This document shows, one piece after another, positions 12,633 to 24,901 of a DNA stretch of 64,000 nucleotides. The stretch's first letter is position 1. Each line of letters starts with the position of its first letter. The DNA is from Phoma sp. XZ068. Taxonomy: Eukaryota > Ascomycota > Dothideomycetes > Pleosporales > Didymellaceae. The stretch spans positions 496,001 to 560,000 of the forward strand of contig RBKR01000017.1 in assembly GCA_004835665.1 (NCBI GenBank), written 5' to 3'. Made by a program: the position numbers and the translations under genes. The notes beneath the pieces were generated by a model, which worked only from the letters and a program-made list of their open reading frames with translations, did not search any database and was not told the origin of the DNA.

Positions 12633-14360
12633 ATGACCTCGCAACCCGCTGAACGTCCACTGAAGGTCCTCGTCGCACTGACCGATCCCGTTGCCTCCAA
12701 GTTCGGCTCCACGGTTGTCGCGCGCCTGCAGCGACTTGAAAATGTCTCTCTACGCATCATAGCGCGAACGCCGTTTCCCACGTCACCATTCACGACCGTC
12801 TCACCGATCCTCGAGCCTGTCTGGCACACATACCATGCCGAAAGCAACACGACGCCTGGCTGGCAACATGCAGACTTTGTCGAGACCCAAGTGGCCGAGT
12901 ACTGCTCGTGGGCAGACTTGCTCGTGCTTGCGCCGCTCGACGCCGAGAACATAGCACAGATGTTGCATGGTTTCACAAGCAACCTGCACTTGAAAATACT
13001 GCGTAGCTGGGATGTCTCAAAGAAGATTCTCCTCATTCCGGGCATGTCCACATTGCAGTGGGAGCATCCCATGTCAAAGAAGCAGATTAGCAAGATCAAG
13101 AAGAAGATGAACTGGATACGCGTCTTGGCTCCATTACTGTGGAACTACGATCACACTGGCAGGAAGCTCTTGCCTTGGGGAGGACACAAGGAGCTTAGTG
13201 AATCGGTGCAAACGCAAATCGACTTGATGGCGGTTGGTGAGCGCAGTGTCGCATTGTCAACCGCACACCTACCAGCTCTGAAGCCGTCGAAGAACAAGGG
13301 ACCTCGTCTCCCACCAGAGCTCTGGTCTATCATACTCGAGTTCACCGAGGACTGGGAGCTAGCCACAACGCTCAACGTGCACACGAACCTGCCAGTACCT
13401 CGCGAGTGGCAACAGGCTGCGAGTGAAGCAGGGCCAAAGACCCAGATGCAGAAACTGGGCTGGACGCTCCTCACATGCAATTATGCCGATATCGCAAAAG
13501 CATTCGATACAGAGAAGCCTACTCGCATCACTCGTCCATGCCTCGATCTCATCATGCGGTTTGCCATGGTACCTGTACTCAAGCATCTCGAGTACTACCA
13601 CAAAGATTTGTTCTGGCAACACTTTGGACATACTTTCCTCCCCCACAAAGCGTCGCTCTTCAGCAAGATTGAGATTCTCGACTACTGGCGCACATCGCCT
13701 ACCTTCTTGACCAAAGAATACTCCAGCGAAGCCATGGACGCCGCATCCCGCAACAATTCGACAAACGCCCTTGACTGGTGGTACAATTCTGGGCTACCTC
13801 TGAAATACACAGAAGCAGCCCTTGAGCAGGCTTCATCTCAATGTCACATCCCCGTCTTGCATTGGTGGAAAGAGCACTCGCGGCATCGCACTCCACCAAC
13901 ACCGGGCGAAGAGGCACCACCTGCTAAGCTCCGTGACCCTCTGAAGCTCAAAGTCGGAAAATCGATAACATATGCGACGCAATCGAACAAGCTGGATGCG
14001 ATCAAATGGTGGGTCAACAGCGGTGTGCCGTTCTCACACGAAGATACCGTCACCAAAATTGCATCTACACATGGGCACACGAAGATTCTGGACTACTGGA
14101 GATCGATCCGTGGTGAGAAGATGCTCTTCGACAACCAAGTACTGGTTGGCCCTACCAAGATGGGCAAGGCAGACGTACTGGAGTGGTGGAAGAAGAGTGG
14201 ACTGAAGGTCGAGTATAAGACATGTGACATCGAGGAGGCACTAGAAGACGGTGTTGAGGGCGAGGCTGGCGAGAGCGTGAGACGTTGGTGGGCCGAGAAC
14301 GGACTGAATTTGGGTGTCGGAACAAGCGAATGGATGAGAGTCAAGACTTTGGGTTCTTGA
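12633..14360 (+). CDS. HAL3/PPCDC-like flavoprotein domain fused to F-box-like motif and WW-type repeats
   Basis: Single-exon 575-residue protein. Residues 9-200 resemble the FMN-binding phosphopantothenoylcysteine decarboxylase/Hal3 fold: LKVLVALTDPVASKFG, then SWADLLVLAPLDAENIAQM and KILLIPGMSTLQW. The decarboxylase residues appear lost. By alignment to the remembered plant HAL3 pattern HIELRRWAD, the His position is Val87; the Asn of PAMN is Ser139; and no CGDYGNGAM-type clamp Cys is seen. Residues 223-245 (GPRLPPELWSIILEFTED) look like an F-box. Residues 345-560 hold about seven degenerate units of roughly 30 residues, each centred on a [IVL]-x-x-[WY]-W pair, often followed by x-x-S-G-[LV] (ILDYWR, ALDWWYNSGLPL, VLHWWKEHS, AIKWWVNSGVPF, ILDYWRS, VLEWWKKSGLKV, VRRWWAENGL), like divergent ankyrin repeats. 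A regulatory or adaptor role is inference. Confidence 0.85.
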   Translation: MTSQPAERPLKVLVALTDPVASKFGSTVVARLQRLENVSLRIIARTPFPTSPFTTVSPILEPVWHTYHAESNTTPGWQHADFVETQVAEYCSWADLLVLAPLDAENIAQMLHGFTSNLHLKILRSWDVSKKILLIPGMSTLQWEHPMSKKQISKIKKKMNWIRVLAPLLWNYDHTGRKLLPWGGHKELSESVQTQIDLMAVGERSVALSTAHLPALKPSKNKGPRLPPELWSIILEFTEDWELATTLNVHTNLPVPREWQQAASEAGPKTQMQKLGWTLLTCNYADIAKAFDTEKPTRITRPCLDLIMRFAMVPVLKHLEYYHKDLFWQHFGHTFLPHKASLFSKIEILDYWRTSPTFLTKEYSSEAMDAASRNNSTNALDWWYNSGLPLKYTEAALEQASSQCHIPVLHWWKEHSRHRTPPTPGEEAPPAKLRDPLKLKVGKSITYATQSNKLDAIKWWVNSGVPFSHEDTVTKIASTHGHTKILDYWRSIRGEKMLFDNQVLVGPTKMGKADVLEWWKKSGLKVEYKTCDIEEALEDGVEGEAGESVRRWWAENGLNLGVGTSEWMRVKTLGS

Positions 14361-15045
14361 AGGAGTACTGGAACAGTTTTTACAAACCGTACGATTTGGG
14401 TATTAGCATAGCATAGCGATGGAGTTCAATGAAGCGTAGCATAGACAAATCCTCGGAGCAAACTCGGTCAAGCTTTGTCTTGGACCCGCTGGCAGTTGAG
14501 CACGGCACCGGGAACCTGATGGTGTTTTGCGGGGTACGAGTGATTTGCAGCCGTAATCGCACGCTGGCATGCTGGTGCTTTCTTGTACATGCATGAGTCC
14601 AACATGGCTCAATAAATGCTCAAAAACGTCCACAGGATCATGCGCCGTGACGGCGGCCGGGGCGGAAAAGATGCCCCTTGAAAAGGGCAGTGAAGACGAG
14701 CCCCCACCACTGGCGAGCAGGGAACTCTTGCCAGATGTGGCAGACTTAACGTGGGTGTGGGAAAGCGAAAGGTGCGCGGCCAATCGCGGGGCTGCAATTT
14801 GTTGACCAGCAACGGCGTGCGTCCGCTCAACGCCGTCCGCTTCGCAAACACATCCGCTCCCGAGTATCAATTCCGCTCGGCGCGATTACTGCTAGATAAC
14901 TTCTGTGTCTTTCACCGACATTCCACCACACTCCTCGACCTCCTCGACTCGACTTCCCGACCGCCTGCACTCGCAACCTCAACACTCGCTGTTACCCCTA
15001 AATACACGTTGCCGTACCACTCACACCCATCTCCCAAACATCACA
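14361..15045. other. Intergenic, includes cytochrome b5 promoter
   Basis: 685 bp; a CCAAT motif is visible near 14778. Open frames on either strand show no family features. Confidence 0.5.
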
Positions 15046-15772
15046 ATGTCTGCCACCAAGGAATTCACCTACTCGGACGTCTCTGAGCACGCCACCAAGA
15101 AGGACCTCTACATTGTTGTCCACGACAAAGTCTACGACTGCACAAGCTTCGTCGACGAGCACCCGTACGTCACCCTTTCAATCTATTCACCGTTCCCCCG
15201 GGCCCCACAAAGCACCATCGGCGCATTGAGCGGGGCCAATGCCAGCGCACCCGTACACGATGCTAATTGACACATAGCGGTGGTGAGGAAGTCCTTCTCG
15301 ACGTCGGTGGCCAAGACTCGACCGAGGCCTTCGAGGATGTCGGCCACTCAGACGAGGCGCGCGAGATCCTTGACGGTCTGCTCGTTGGTACCCTGAAGCG
15401 CCAGGTACGCCACTCCACTCTCTACTCTCTCTTCAACCCTCTCTCTATACCCAGCATCCACTCAACAGCATTTCCACCCACTCCTTGCGTCCCCTTCCTC
15501 AGTCAGACATAATTTTGGGCCACGGCAACCCTCCGGAACCGTTCCGCCCACAGGTCTTACGTCCACATGCATTGCACACAATGGAACAGAATAAGCTGAC
15601 ATGACCACAGGAGGGTGACCCCAAGCCCAAGAGCTACTCCCAGCCCGGCGCGACTGCCGCTGCAGCTGACGGCGCCTCGACTGGTGTCGGCCTCTACGCT
15701 ATCATCCTGATTGGAGGTGCGCTGGCCTTCGGTGCCTACAAGTACCTCCAGAGCCAGAGTGAGCAGCAGTAG
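15046..15772 (+). CDS. Cytochrome b5
   Basis: Small tail-anchored haem protein that donates electrons to ER desaturases, hydroxylases and P450s. Three exons, 15046-15164, 15278-15404 and 15611-15772, encode 135 residues; all junctions are GT-AG. The first splice recreates the HPGG haem motif (DEHP|GGEE). The haem ligands are His39 in HPGG and His63 in VGHSDEAREI. A C-terminal hydrophobic segment, VGLYAIILIGGALAFGAYKYL, anchors it to the membrane with a short polar tail. Length and layout match fungal microsomal cytochrome b5. The second intron, 206 bp, is the longest in this gene. Confidence 0.95.
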
Positions 15773-17410
<1,638 letters not shown>

Positions 17411-19772
17411 TCACCGCCGTGACCATGCGGAGAGGAAGTTCATACGCTCTGTGATACCGCCCCATCCGTCGAGGGTGTGTTTCCTCTCCAGCCGAGCTAA
17501 CGCTGCACCGTCGCCGCCTTCAACCATCTCATCGTCTTCGAGACTCCATATACCGCGTTGATTCGGCAAAGCAGCGCCTTGTTTCCACGCTTCGAGAACG
17601 GTTGTGGCAAGCCCAGGTCGGAAGCGTGTACGCTTCAGCGCTTTGGTGATGAACTCATCGCTAAAGCCTTCCGCGTGTTGCTCGGTGAAGAAGTCCTCCA
17701 TCTCGTCAGCTGCGAGCGGCTCGTCTGGATCCCCTGAACCTGCCGAGGATATCTCGGATGTTGCTGAAGGTGTTGGGGAGGTAGGCCGCGGCAGACGGGT
17801 GATTTGCGGTTGCGTCTGTGTTGGATCGTCTTGGTCATTCGCTTTCACATAGCTGCTAAACTCCTGCAGTGACAGGGTGGTCGAGGCTTCGGAGTCAGGG
17901 TGTTGCGGTGGTGAAGAGTCGAGAGGTGGCCGGGGGAGCCTGCTGATACGACTTGGAAGCTGTGAGGGAGAGAGAATGGCTTGGGTATCAAAGGCGGCGA
18001 ACTTTTTGGCTCGTGGGGTAGGGCTGTCGGAGGGAAGGTCGTCTTCTTCATCATCGTCCTCATATTCGGGTATCTTGGGTGGTCGAGGTAGGGGCGCAAT
18101 GTGTGCGAGATCGGTGGAAGAGGCTACGCTTTGGTTGTCATTCTCGCTGTCGTCTGTCGCGAGAGGCGGCCGAGGAAGCGACGCAATGCGTGGGAATTCA
18201 TCTTCAGACTCCAGGTCTTCAAACTCATCCTCTTGGTCGATCACCTGAGCGGCTTGCTCTAGTGTCTGCGAGCGCGAACCTTTCGTTGGCAGAGACTGTT
18301 CGACGTTTCCTTGCTGGGAGCTTGCAGCGGAAGATGTATCGAGCGAATGTTCTTGAGCGCCAATGACAACCTGCGGCTCTTCTGGTTCCACAAGAGTCGG
18401 GGACAGGCTTATTCTCCGCCGTACCTTGGTCGGCCGGGCGGTGTCTTCGGGCTCTGGAGCAGCGTCCACCTCCCCTCTTATTCGCTTCAATGCGGAATCG
18501 TACCCATCCCTAATATACTTTGGTGTCTCCTGCTGTGCTGTTGATTCAGATGCAAGCCGCGGGTCTGAGGGTATGGTGGTTGATGCTGCCTGCTTTGGAG
18601 GATTGGTCGGCGCCGAGTGCACGGCATCTGACGCGGCGACAGCGCTGTCTTGTGTCTGACTCCAGCTCTGACTCTTCGTTGGGCTTGAACTAACGTCTTG
18701 ATTCCTATCTAGGACCTTTTGCTTGATCTGCTCGCGCTTCGAGGCTGAATCTAGCAGCCACTGCGGCCTGACTACCTTTTCATAGTACTGCCGCCACTGC
18801 TCGGCTGTCTGGTTTTCCATATATTCAGCCCAGTTGGTCCACGACGTGGTGTAAGACAGTTGGTCTGTGGAGAAGCTGTCAATGTGCTCGACAATAGCAT
18901 ATAAGTCTTCCCACTCCTCGGTGGTGAATGCTGCGGCTAATTGGTCGACAGTGTATTGCTCTGTGGTAGAAGCTGGCTCCTTGGTGGTGGATGTGCCTAT
19001 GCTGGCAACGTCCTTGTCCACAGGTGCTTGAGCTTTGTTCTTGTCCACAGATGCTCGAGCGTTGTTCTTTCCTACAGGTGCTTTAGCTTTGTCCTTGTTT
19101 TTGACAAGACCGGTCCCGGTCATTGCAGGTGCTTCGTCCACTCTCGACGACTGGTCTGAGGGTGGTGACGGCGGGGCATTGTCGGGGATGCTAAATGCAG
19201 AAGGAGCTTGATGCTGGAGTTTCTTGACGTAACGGTCGCGCCATGACATCCAGGTGTGTCGGGGGTACTGTATAGCATCAACACTGTCTCTGCCCCCGCA
19301 TGCGGCTGCATACCTTCTGCTCCAGTTGCTTGTACAGCTCGTTCCCACTGACCGCAACGCCACTTGCCGCAGCGTCCCTCGCCCACTTGTACAGTATGCG
19401 GTCCTCATCAGGTGTGAACGCGTTTCTGCTCCCCTTTGCAGGTCTGAGGGAGCCGGGGTCGCGTGATGTGCCTATTCGTGGCCCTGCTGGGAAGTCGGCT
19501 GGGTCGAGGATCTCACCCTTCGCGAGGGACTTGTGCACAAAGTCGTAAGAGATGGTCCCGGGCGGGCAGTCTCTTCGAAAGTGATCTGCGATCATCCAGT
19601 CGGCCTGCTTCTCCAGCGGGACCACGGATCCGCCGTTGGCTCTGATCAGGTCCAGCAGCGCACTGCGGCTCGGCACCCTTTGCGCAACCCAAAACGATTT
19701 TCCCGTGAAGAGCTCACCCGTCCCCAGGTCTGCGCCCTCGGCGACGTTGTCGTACACGATGGACCCCGCCAT
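17411..19772 (-). CDS. RAP1: Telomere protein Rap1 (BRCT, Myb and RCT domains)
   Basis: Shelterin-type telomere protein. Exons 19772-19314 and 19267-17411, joined across a 46-bp intron, encode 771 residues. Residues 19-90 form a BRCT domain (LFTGKSFWVAQRVPSRSALL, ending SYDFVHKSL). Residues 115-170 form a Myb/HTH domain (NAFTPDEDRILYKWARD ... YPRHTWMSWRDRYVKKL) completed across the splice. A long disordered, acidic middle follows. The Rap1 C-terminal domain is at about 690-771 (DEFITKALKRTRFRPGLATTVL ... LDGWGGITERMNFL). The middle region contains four copies of an I-x-x-LPRP(P/T) motif and a Lys-rich KN/DK repeat. Start 19772 (MAGSIVYDN) is preferred over an upstream in-frame ATG at 19871 because it begins at the BRCT flank. 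It is head to head with SWF1. Confidence 0.92.
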
Positions 19773-19923
19773 GGTGGTGAGGAGAATTGTCGTGGTCGAG
19801 TCGTAGACGCGTCTGGGGAAACGCGTGCTCACATGTCGACGAGTGTGGGGTCGCGTTGCCGCGGCGCCCACTCAATGCCTCCTGCACCAACACCAACAAC
19901 ATGCAACCGTTATAGTGTGAAAT
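19773..19923. promoter_or_regulatory. Compact bidirectional promoter RAP1 / SWF1
   Basis: Only 151 bp separate the two outward-facing start codons, so both genes must share promoter DNA. If RAP1 instead starts at 19871 the gap would be 52 bp. Confidence 0.6.
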
Positions 19924-21306
19924 ATGGCGCTCGCGCGCACCCTTGTACTCGTAGCCCTTGCCGTCTCGTTCTTCACATTCGTGGCCTTCTTCGGTCGCTT
20001 GCCAGCCTTCAGGTAGCACTCGTCACTCCCCAGCCAGACCCACACTGACCCCGGCAGAAACACACCCATAGGCTTTCTCAACCGGCTCTTCGTCCTGCAT
20101 ATCCCTTCCTTCCTCCGTCGCCTTGACGTCAAGCTCACCAATGGCCGCATCACCTCCGGCAGCTCCCGGCTGGGGCACTACCTCATGCACGACAAGCACC
20201 CTGTAATCGTAATCTTCTTCCTCGGCCTGGTCTCCGCATGCGCCGTGCTCCTCGTGCCCGCCGTCTGGCATGGACTGCGCTTCTACCATAAGCTGCTCGT
20301 CCTTGCCCTGCTACCACAGCCCTACTTCTGGCTATGGCTCAGCGCCAAGTCGAACAACACGACCTACATTACGCCCTCCAACCATGCCTCGCAAATGCGA
20401 CACTTCCCGTATGATCGTGTTCTCTACCACCCTGGAAATACATGCTCAACCTGCACCTTTCTCAAGCCTGCACGGAGTAAGCACTGCAGTATATGCAAGA
20501 CCTGCGTCTCGCGTATGGACCACCACTGCATATGGGTGAACAACTGCTTAGGGCGTGGAAACTACAAGTACTTCCTGTTCCTGCTGCTCTCCACAGGCAT
20601 CCTGATTGCATACGGTGCTTACCTCGCCTGGTACTCGCTGAGCCCGCTTGTAGCACAGCACTATGTCAAGTATGAGAGTTGGTACAGGTACAAACCTACG
20701 CCTGGCACCGACCCAAAGAGCTTCGTAAACTGGTTTGGAGCGAAAAGCCATTACTTTGTCATCTACTTGAGCTTATATCTAGACCTTGGTGGTCTCAGCG
20801 CAGCGGGTGTCGGCCTCCTTGCGTTACTCACTTGGCCACTCCCGCTTGGGTTACTCGCCTACCATATCTACCTAATTTGGGCGGGCATGACAACCAATGA
20901 GAGCAGCAAGTGGGCAGACTGGCGCGACGACATGGCAGATGGCGTTGTATTCCTTGGAAAGAGGAGAGAGGACACTATGGCGGAGAATCAATCTCGCGGT
21001 TCCCATCCTACTGCAGCGCCTCTCCGCCGCACAAATAGCGGTTCATCTTCTGATGAGCCCATTCTCACGCCAGGAGAGGATGAGGATGATAGTTTCTTGG
21101 TGGAAGAGCCGCCCACAACCTGGCCGCTAGAGAGCAGGCACATACTTGTTCGCACACGAGATGGCCAGCCGCCCAAGTCGTTACCTTCTCGCGTTCAGCG
21201 TGTTGCTGAGCCTGGCTCGTTTGAGCGCGTGTGGAGCCTGACTGCGGTTGAGAACGTGTATGATTTGGGCTTCTGGGACAATCTTGTTGAGGTTCTCACT
21301 AATTAA
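19924..21306 (+). CDS. SWF1: DHHC palmitoyltransferase, Swf1 type
   Basis: Multi-pass protein S-acyltransferase; the yeast Swf1 family palmitoylates SNAREs and other TM proteins at cysteines near the membrane. Exons 19924-20012 and 20058-21306, with a 45-bp intron, encode 445 residues. An N-terminal TM segment (LARTLVLVALAVSFFTFVAFF) is followed by TM helices near 78-98 and 102-124. The Cys-rich domain TCSTCTFLKPARSKHCSICK precedes the active site DHHC at 184-187 in RMDHHCIWVNNCLGRGNYK. Two more TM helices follow (about 198-218 and 255-290). The tail is hydrophilic with an acidic Ser-rich stretch and ends near LGFWDNLVEVLTN. All zinc and catalytic residues are intact. Confidence 0.93.
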
Positions 21307-21817
21307 AGAATATACATATCAATTATATTTGCCTAGCTCTACTTGTGCGTTCTGTGAGATGGTTTTTCCAGCCCTGCAATTGATTACCAGCTCCCATGTC
21401 GTAGCCGCTCTGTCCACATAACATTCACCTTCAAGAAAGAATGGGTACTATTGCCCATCGCCATCACCAACCGGATCAGTACTCTACAACTAAGCTCCTA
21501 CACGTGATCCGTACTAGTAACCACATATGCCTGAGACCCGTAATTATGTCCTTCCCTGTCCTTGCGTTCGTTACAACGCAATGCAACTTTGCAGAATTTA
21601 GTAGAAATGCATGGACGTATCTGCACAAACGAAACCAGTCCAAGATCTTGCTTGCACGTCTGTTTCTTTGTCTGTGCTGCTTGCTACCTGATTCCACCAT
21701 CTTCCTTGCCCCATTTGAGCATCCTTCACCATTCTCATCAACCCAGTTCATCTCATATCAATATCGCAGCTAAAGAATCTCACGGATTAGTTCCACACCT
21801 TAACCTATAGTCTCACC
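21307..21817. other. Intergenic
   Basis: 511 bp. AT-rich just after the SWF1 stop (AATATACATATCAATTATAT, probable polyadenylation region), then unremarkable sequence leading to a small candidate gene. Confidence 0.5.
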
Positions 21818-22174
21818 ATGACCGACACATCGACCCCAATCATCATCTTCCTCTTCGGCGCCTCCATTGGTGCCGGCATAGCACTCTGCTTTCAATGCAG
21901 CCATGTCCAGCGCCACCACGCTCCACCACCCCGTCGATCAAAGCGTGAGCGCAGCACACTGACTTTGCATATCCATAATTCTAACCCAACGACCGTGAAG
22001 ACTTCATCACGCAACTATCAACGTCAGGAACAAGACTGCTTCGCTCAGGCAGCTGGTACTGTGTCGCTTGACGAGCAGCGACGGGTGGGAGTCCATGATG
22101 AATTACCACGGTTCGTGAGACATGGTATGAGGCATAATTTGGGTGTTGACGGTAGTGTGGCATCTATACCTTAG
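21818..22174 (+). CDS. Small hypothetical membrane protein
   Basis: 118-residue single-exon frame starting with ATG in good context (CTCACCATGACC). Residues 8-26 (IIIFLFGASIGAGIALCF) form one likely membrane segment or signal anchor, followed by a basic PPPRRSKRER stretch and a polar tail. No family recognised. Position alone in a 1.4-kb gap and the good start context favour a real gene, but it could be a chance frame. Confidence 0.45.
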   Translation: MTDTSTPIIIFLFGASIGAGIALCFQCSHVQRHHAPPPRRSKRERSTLTLHIHNSNPTTVKTSSRNYQRQEQDCFAQAAGTVSLDEQRRVGVHDELPRFVRHGMRHNLGVDGSVASIP

Positions 22175-22707
22175 GGAAGGAGGTGGAGAAGTGGTGGATG
22201 GGCGCTCAAAAAATGGGCATTGGCAAAAGCAGGAAGATACGAGGGGGCAAGTTGGCAAAGTATGAGTTGAAATCGTCAGAGCACTCTGGGATGTGAATAA
22301 ATACTGTGTCATTGAGAGCAGGCTCTCCTTATGATAGCTGTTCGGGGTATAATGGTTGCTCGGGGTTTGCGAATCGTTTTGGCCTGACGATTATCTGTGT
22401 TGCTTAGGTGCCTCATGAACCAGCCATTTGTAGTTGATCATAGCAACCCATAACCTGCCAACCACCTGTCGAAGCAGCATTTGAGGCATCTCAGCCTGCT
22501 CTTCAGTGCAACCCGGTGTCCCATAACTACCGGCCAGCGATTGCTGATGACCAGTGTCGACACCTGGCCATCGGCCACGTCCAAACACCACGTGGAGGTC
22601 ACCTACCTTTACCTTACCATATCCCACTGTTAGCTAAACGGCAACTGATAGGCGGTGGAAGTGGACCCCTCAAGAAGGGTATAAATCAGCGGCGCTTGTG
22701 ACTGATA
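22175..22707. other. Intergenic
   Basis: 533 bp with no gene, RNA gene or repeat that I can recognise. Confidence 0.5.
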
Positions 22708-24901
22708 ATGTCCCTTTTACTTGACTGCCAACAGCAACTTTCTCAACCGCCGCGTGCGTTTTGAGACCATCGTCGTGAGAACCCTTGACTCCGCTAAAGC
22801 ACTTCAACTGTAAGCCAACACCCCGCAGGCCTGGTGGGATCTTACCAGGCTTCTTTATAACCATCTATTACTCAGTAGAGCGCCTTGAGCGCCTCTCAAG
22901 TCCTAGCCTGGGCGACACGGACAACGAGACTTCTCCAGAAGTATCATTGCGCACACGACAGCGTCCTACCAGCGAACCAGAACCGACAGTCACAGGTACG
23001 TCCGAGCAACAGATCCCCCCGCGTGTCTTTACCGACAACGACTCGTTCCTCAAGTACATCTTGGGGGCCAATAAGCCAGGGCATCTTCAAGGGGTGAGTT
23101 TCTAGCCTGAGTTGCAACCTTACACTAACGAGTTGCGAAAGGTTAACATGGACTTCGGATCGCCTTCTCCCACACAAGAGTATGGCGAGGTGGGTGAAGA
23201 TATGTTGACGCCTGTGGTGCAGTCCCAGGAGCGCGACGTCGACCGTGAGTCAAGCAGTGATGATGTCCCACTTCGTCAACAGCGACCTTTGGGCACACCC
23301 GCGAGACGTGAAGATAGACATGACCTCCACGAGCGCCGCAAGCTTCGAAACCATAAGCTCGAAATCAACGATACCTCCTTGCTCGAACAGCGTCGCGCAG
23401 ACCACCAGTCCACACTCCACAAACCACCCAAGGCTGTAGCAAAGTCCACTGGAAAGCCTCCGAAGAAGCCCGGCCCGCGTCCATGGGCCAGCAAGCCGAT
23501 CAAGAAGAACGATATGGTGGCCAAGAAGGAGGTCATCCACGAGATCGAGAAGTACTGGGGCAAAGGCTTCACCAAGGCGTACATTCCAAAGTGCCACCGC
23601 CCTCTGGTGAAGCGCGGAAAGGGTGGCAAGCGCGCTATGTACCGCGACCATGAGACAGATCCGAAGAAGTGGCTTCCTTCTGTGCTGAAGGCTATTCTCT
23701 CGATCGCCAAGCTCACCCAGAACAAGGCGTGGTTGAAGAAGGCAATGAACGATGTCGTTCGCTACCGTATCAAGAACACTGGTATGTCTTCATCGTTGGT
23801 ACCGGTACGGGATTTGTTTGCTTACTCTGGCATATAGGTAATCGCAAGCCTCAGTTGGTCACAACCGACTTCGATGTCCTCGAAGATATGCTCATCAAGG
23901 ACTGGGATGTTGGATACAGTTTCGGCATTCGCTACAAGCACCTGCTTGTAAATCGCCAAGGCCAGCAAGACACTGACGAAGATATTGATCATATCCTTGG
24001 AGCAGAGTCTGGCGAAGAAGCGGGTAACGACGATGAAGATGACGACATCGAGGATGGCAGCACCAATGATCAAGATGATGAAGCGTTCGACGATGGGAAT
24101 GATAGCGACAAAGAATTGGATCAAGTTGGTCTGACTGGTCAAAACCTCCATACACGTGGCTACACCAACCGACCTCAGTTGCCTATTCCTAGCCCGCCAC
24201 TCAAGCAGCATAAGGCCAAGCATGAAAAGAACCCCAAGCGCGTTTCTGGGTTTTCGTCACGACCGCAGCCACCTTCGAGCAGCGAGAAGGGCCAGCAGGG
24301 CTACGGCGTGTCTTACCCTCCCGGCCCGCCCATGGACCCTTGGGGGCGACCGATACCTTATGTTCCTGACCCTACAGGGTACGGCGGTTATGGTGGCTAC
24401 GGAACGTATGGTGGCTATGCTGGTTACGGTGCGCCCCAAGATAGGGACGGTCGCCAAACTGCTCAACCGCCAGGGTTCTACGGGATGGGGCAATACCCTC
24501 CTCCTCGCCGTGCGATGACCCCTTCGCCCAGCCAGTCAGGCACTGACCGCATCAATCGTAGCCGCGCCCAGGACCCTCCATTTAGCAGCAACTGGCGTAT
24601 GCGAGGTGGCTTCGAGCAATCTACAGTCAACATAGATCGTCCTGGTTTCCAGCCACATGGCTGTCCGCAGAACTTCCACACTGGTCAGGCCGAGGTCAAG
24701 CAAGAGTCTCCCGGGTTTGAGATGCGCGTTGATAGGCGTGAGACACCTACAGATGAAGTTGAAGGCCTCGCAGATGACATCGGTGATGATAACAGCGCTG
24801 CTGCTCTGGAAGCCGAACTGCGTGCTACCGAGCTTGAGTTGAAGGTTGCTCGTCTTCAGGCCAGACGAGCCGCTCTGAATCAGCAGTCAAGAGCGAAATA
24901 G
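22708..24901 (+). CDS. Hypothetical basic/acidic protein with YGGYG repeats and C-terminal coiled coil
   Basis: No family recognised. Clear exons are roughly 22871/22874-23093, 23142-23781 and 23838-24901, joined by 48- and 56-bp introns. The beginning is uncertain: the open frame around 22785 has no ATG. The best model starts at ATG 22708, splices at GTGCGT (22751) and rejoins after CAGTAG near 22873. An alternative start is ATG 23148 in exon 2. The predicted protein has a basic central region (KKPGPRPWASKPIKKND ... IEKYWGKGFTKAYIPK) that looks globular, then an acidic stretch rich in Asp/Glu. A Pro/Gly/Tyr low-complexity segment (YGGYGGYGTYGGYAGYG) and a short C-terminal coiled coil (LEAELRATELELKVARLQ) follow. 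The layout suggests a nuclear or RNA-associated scaffold; that is inference. Confidence 0.75.
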
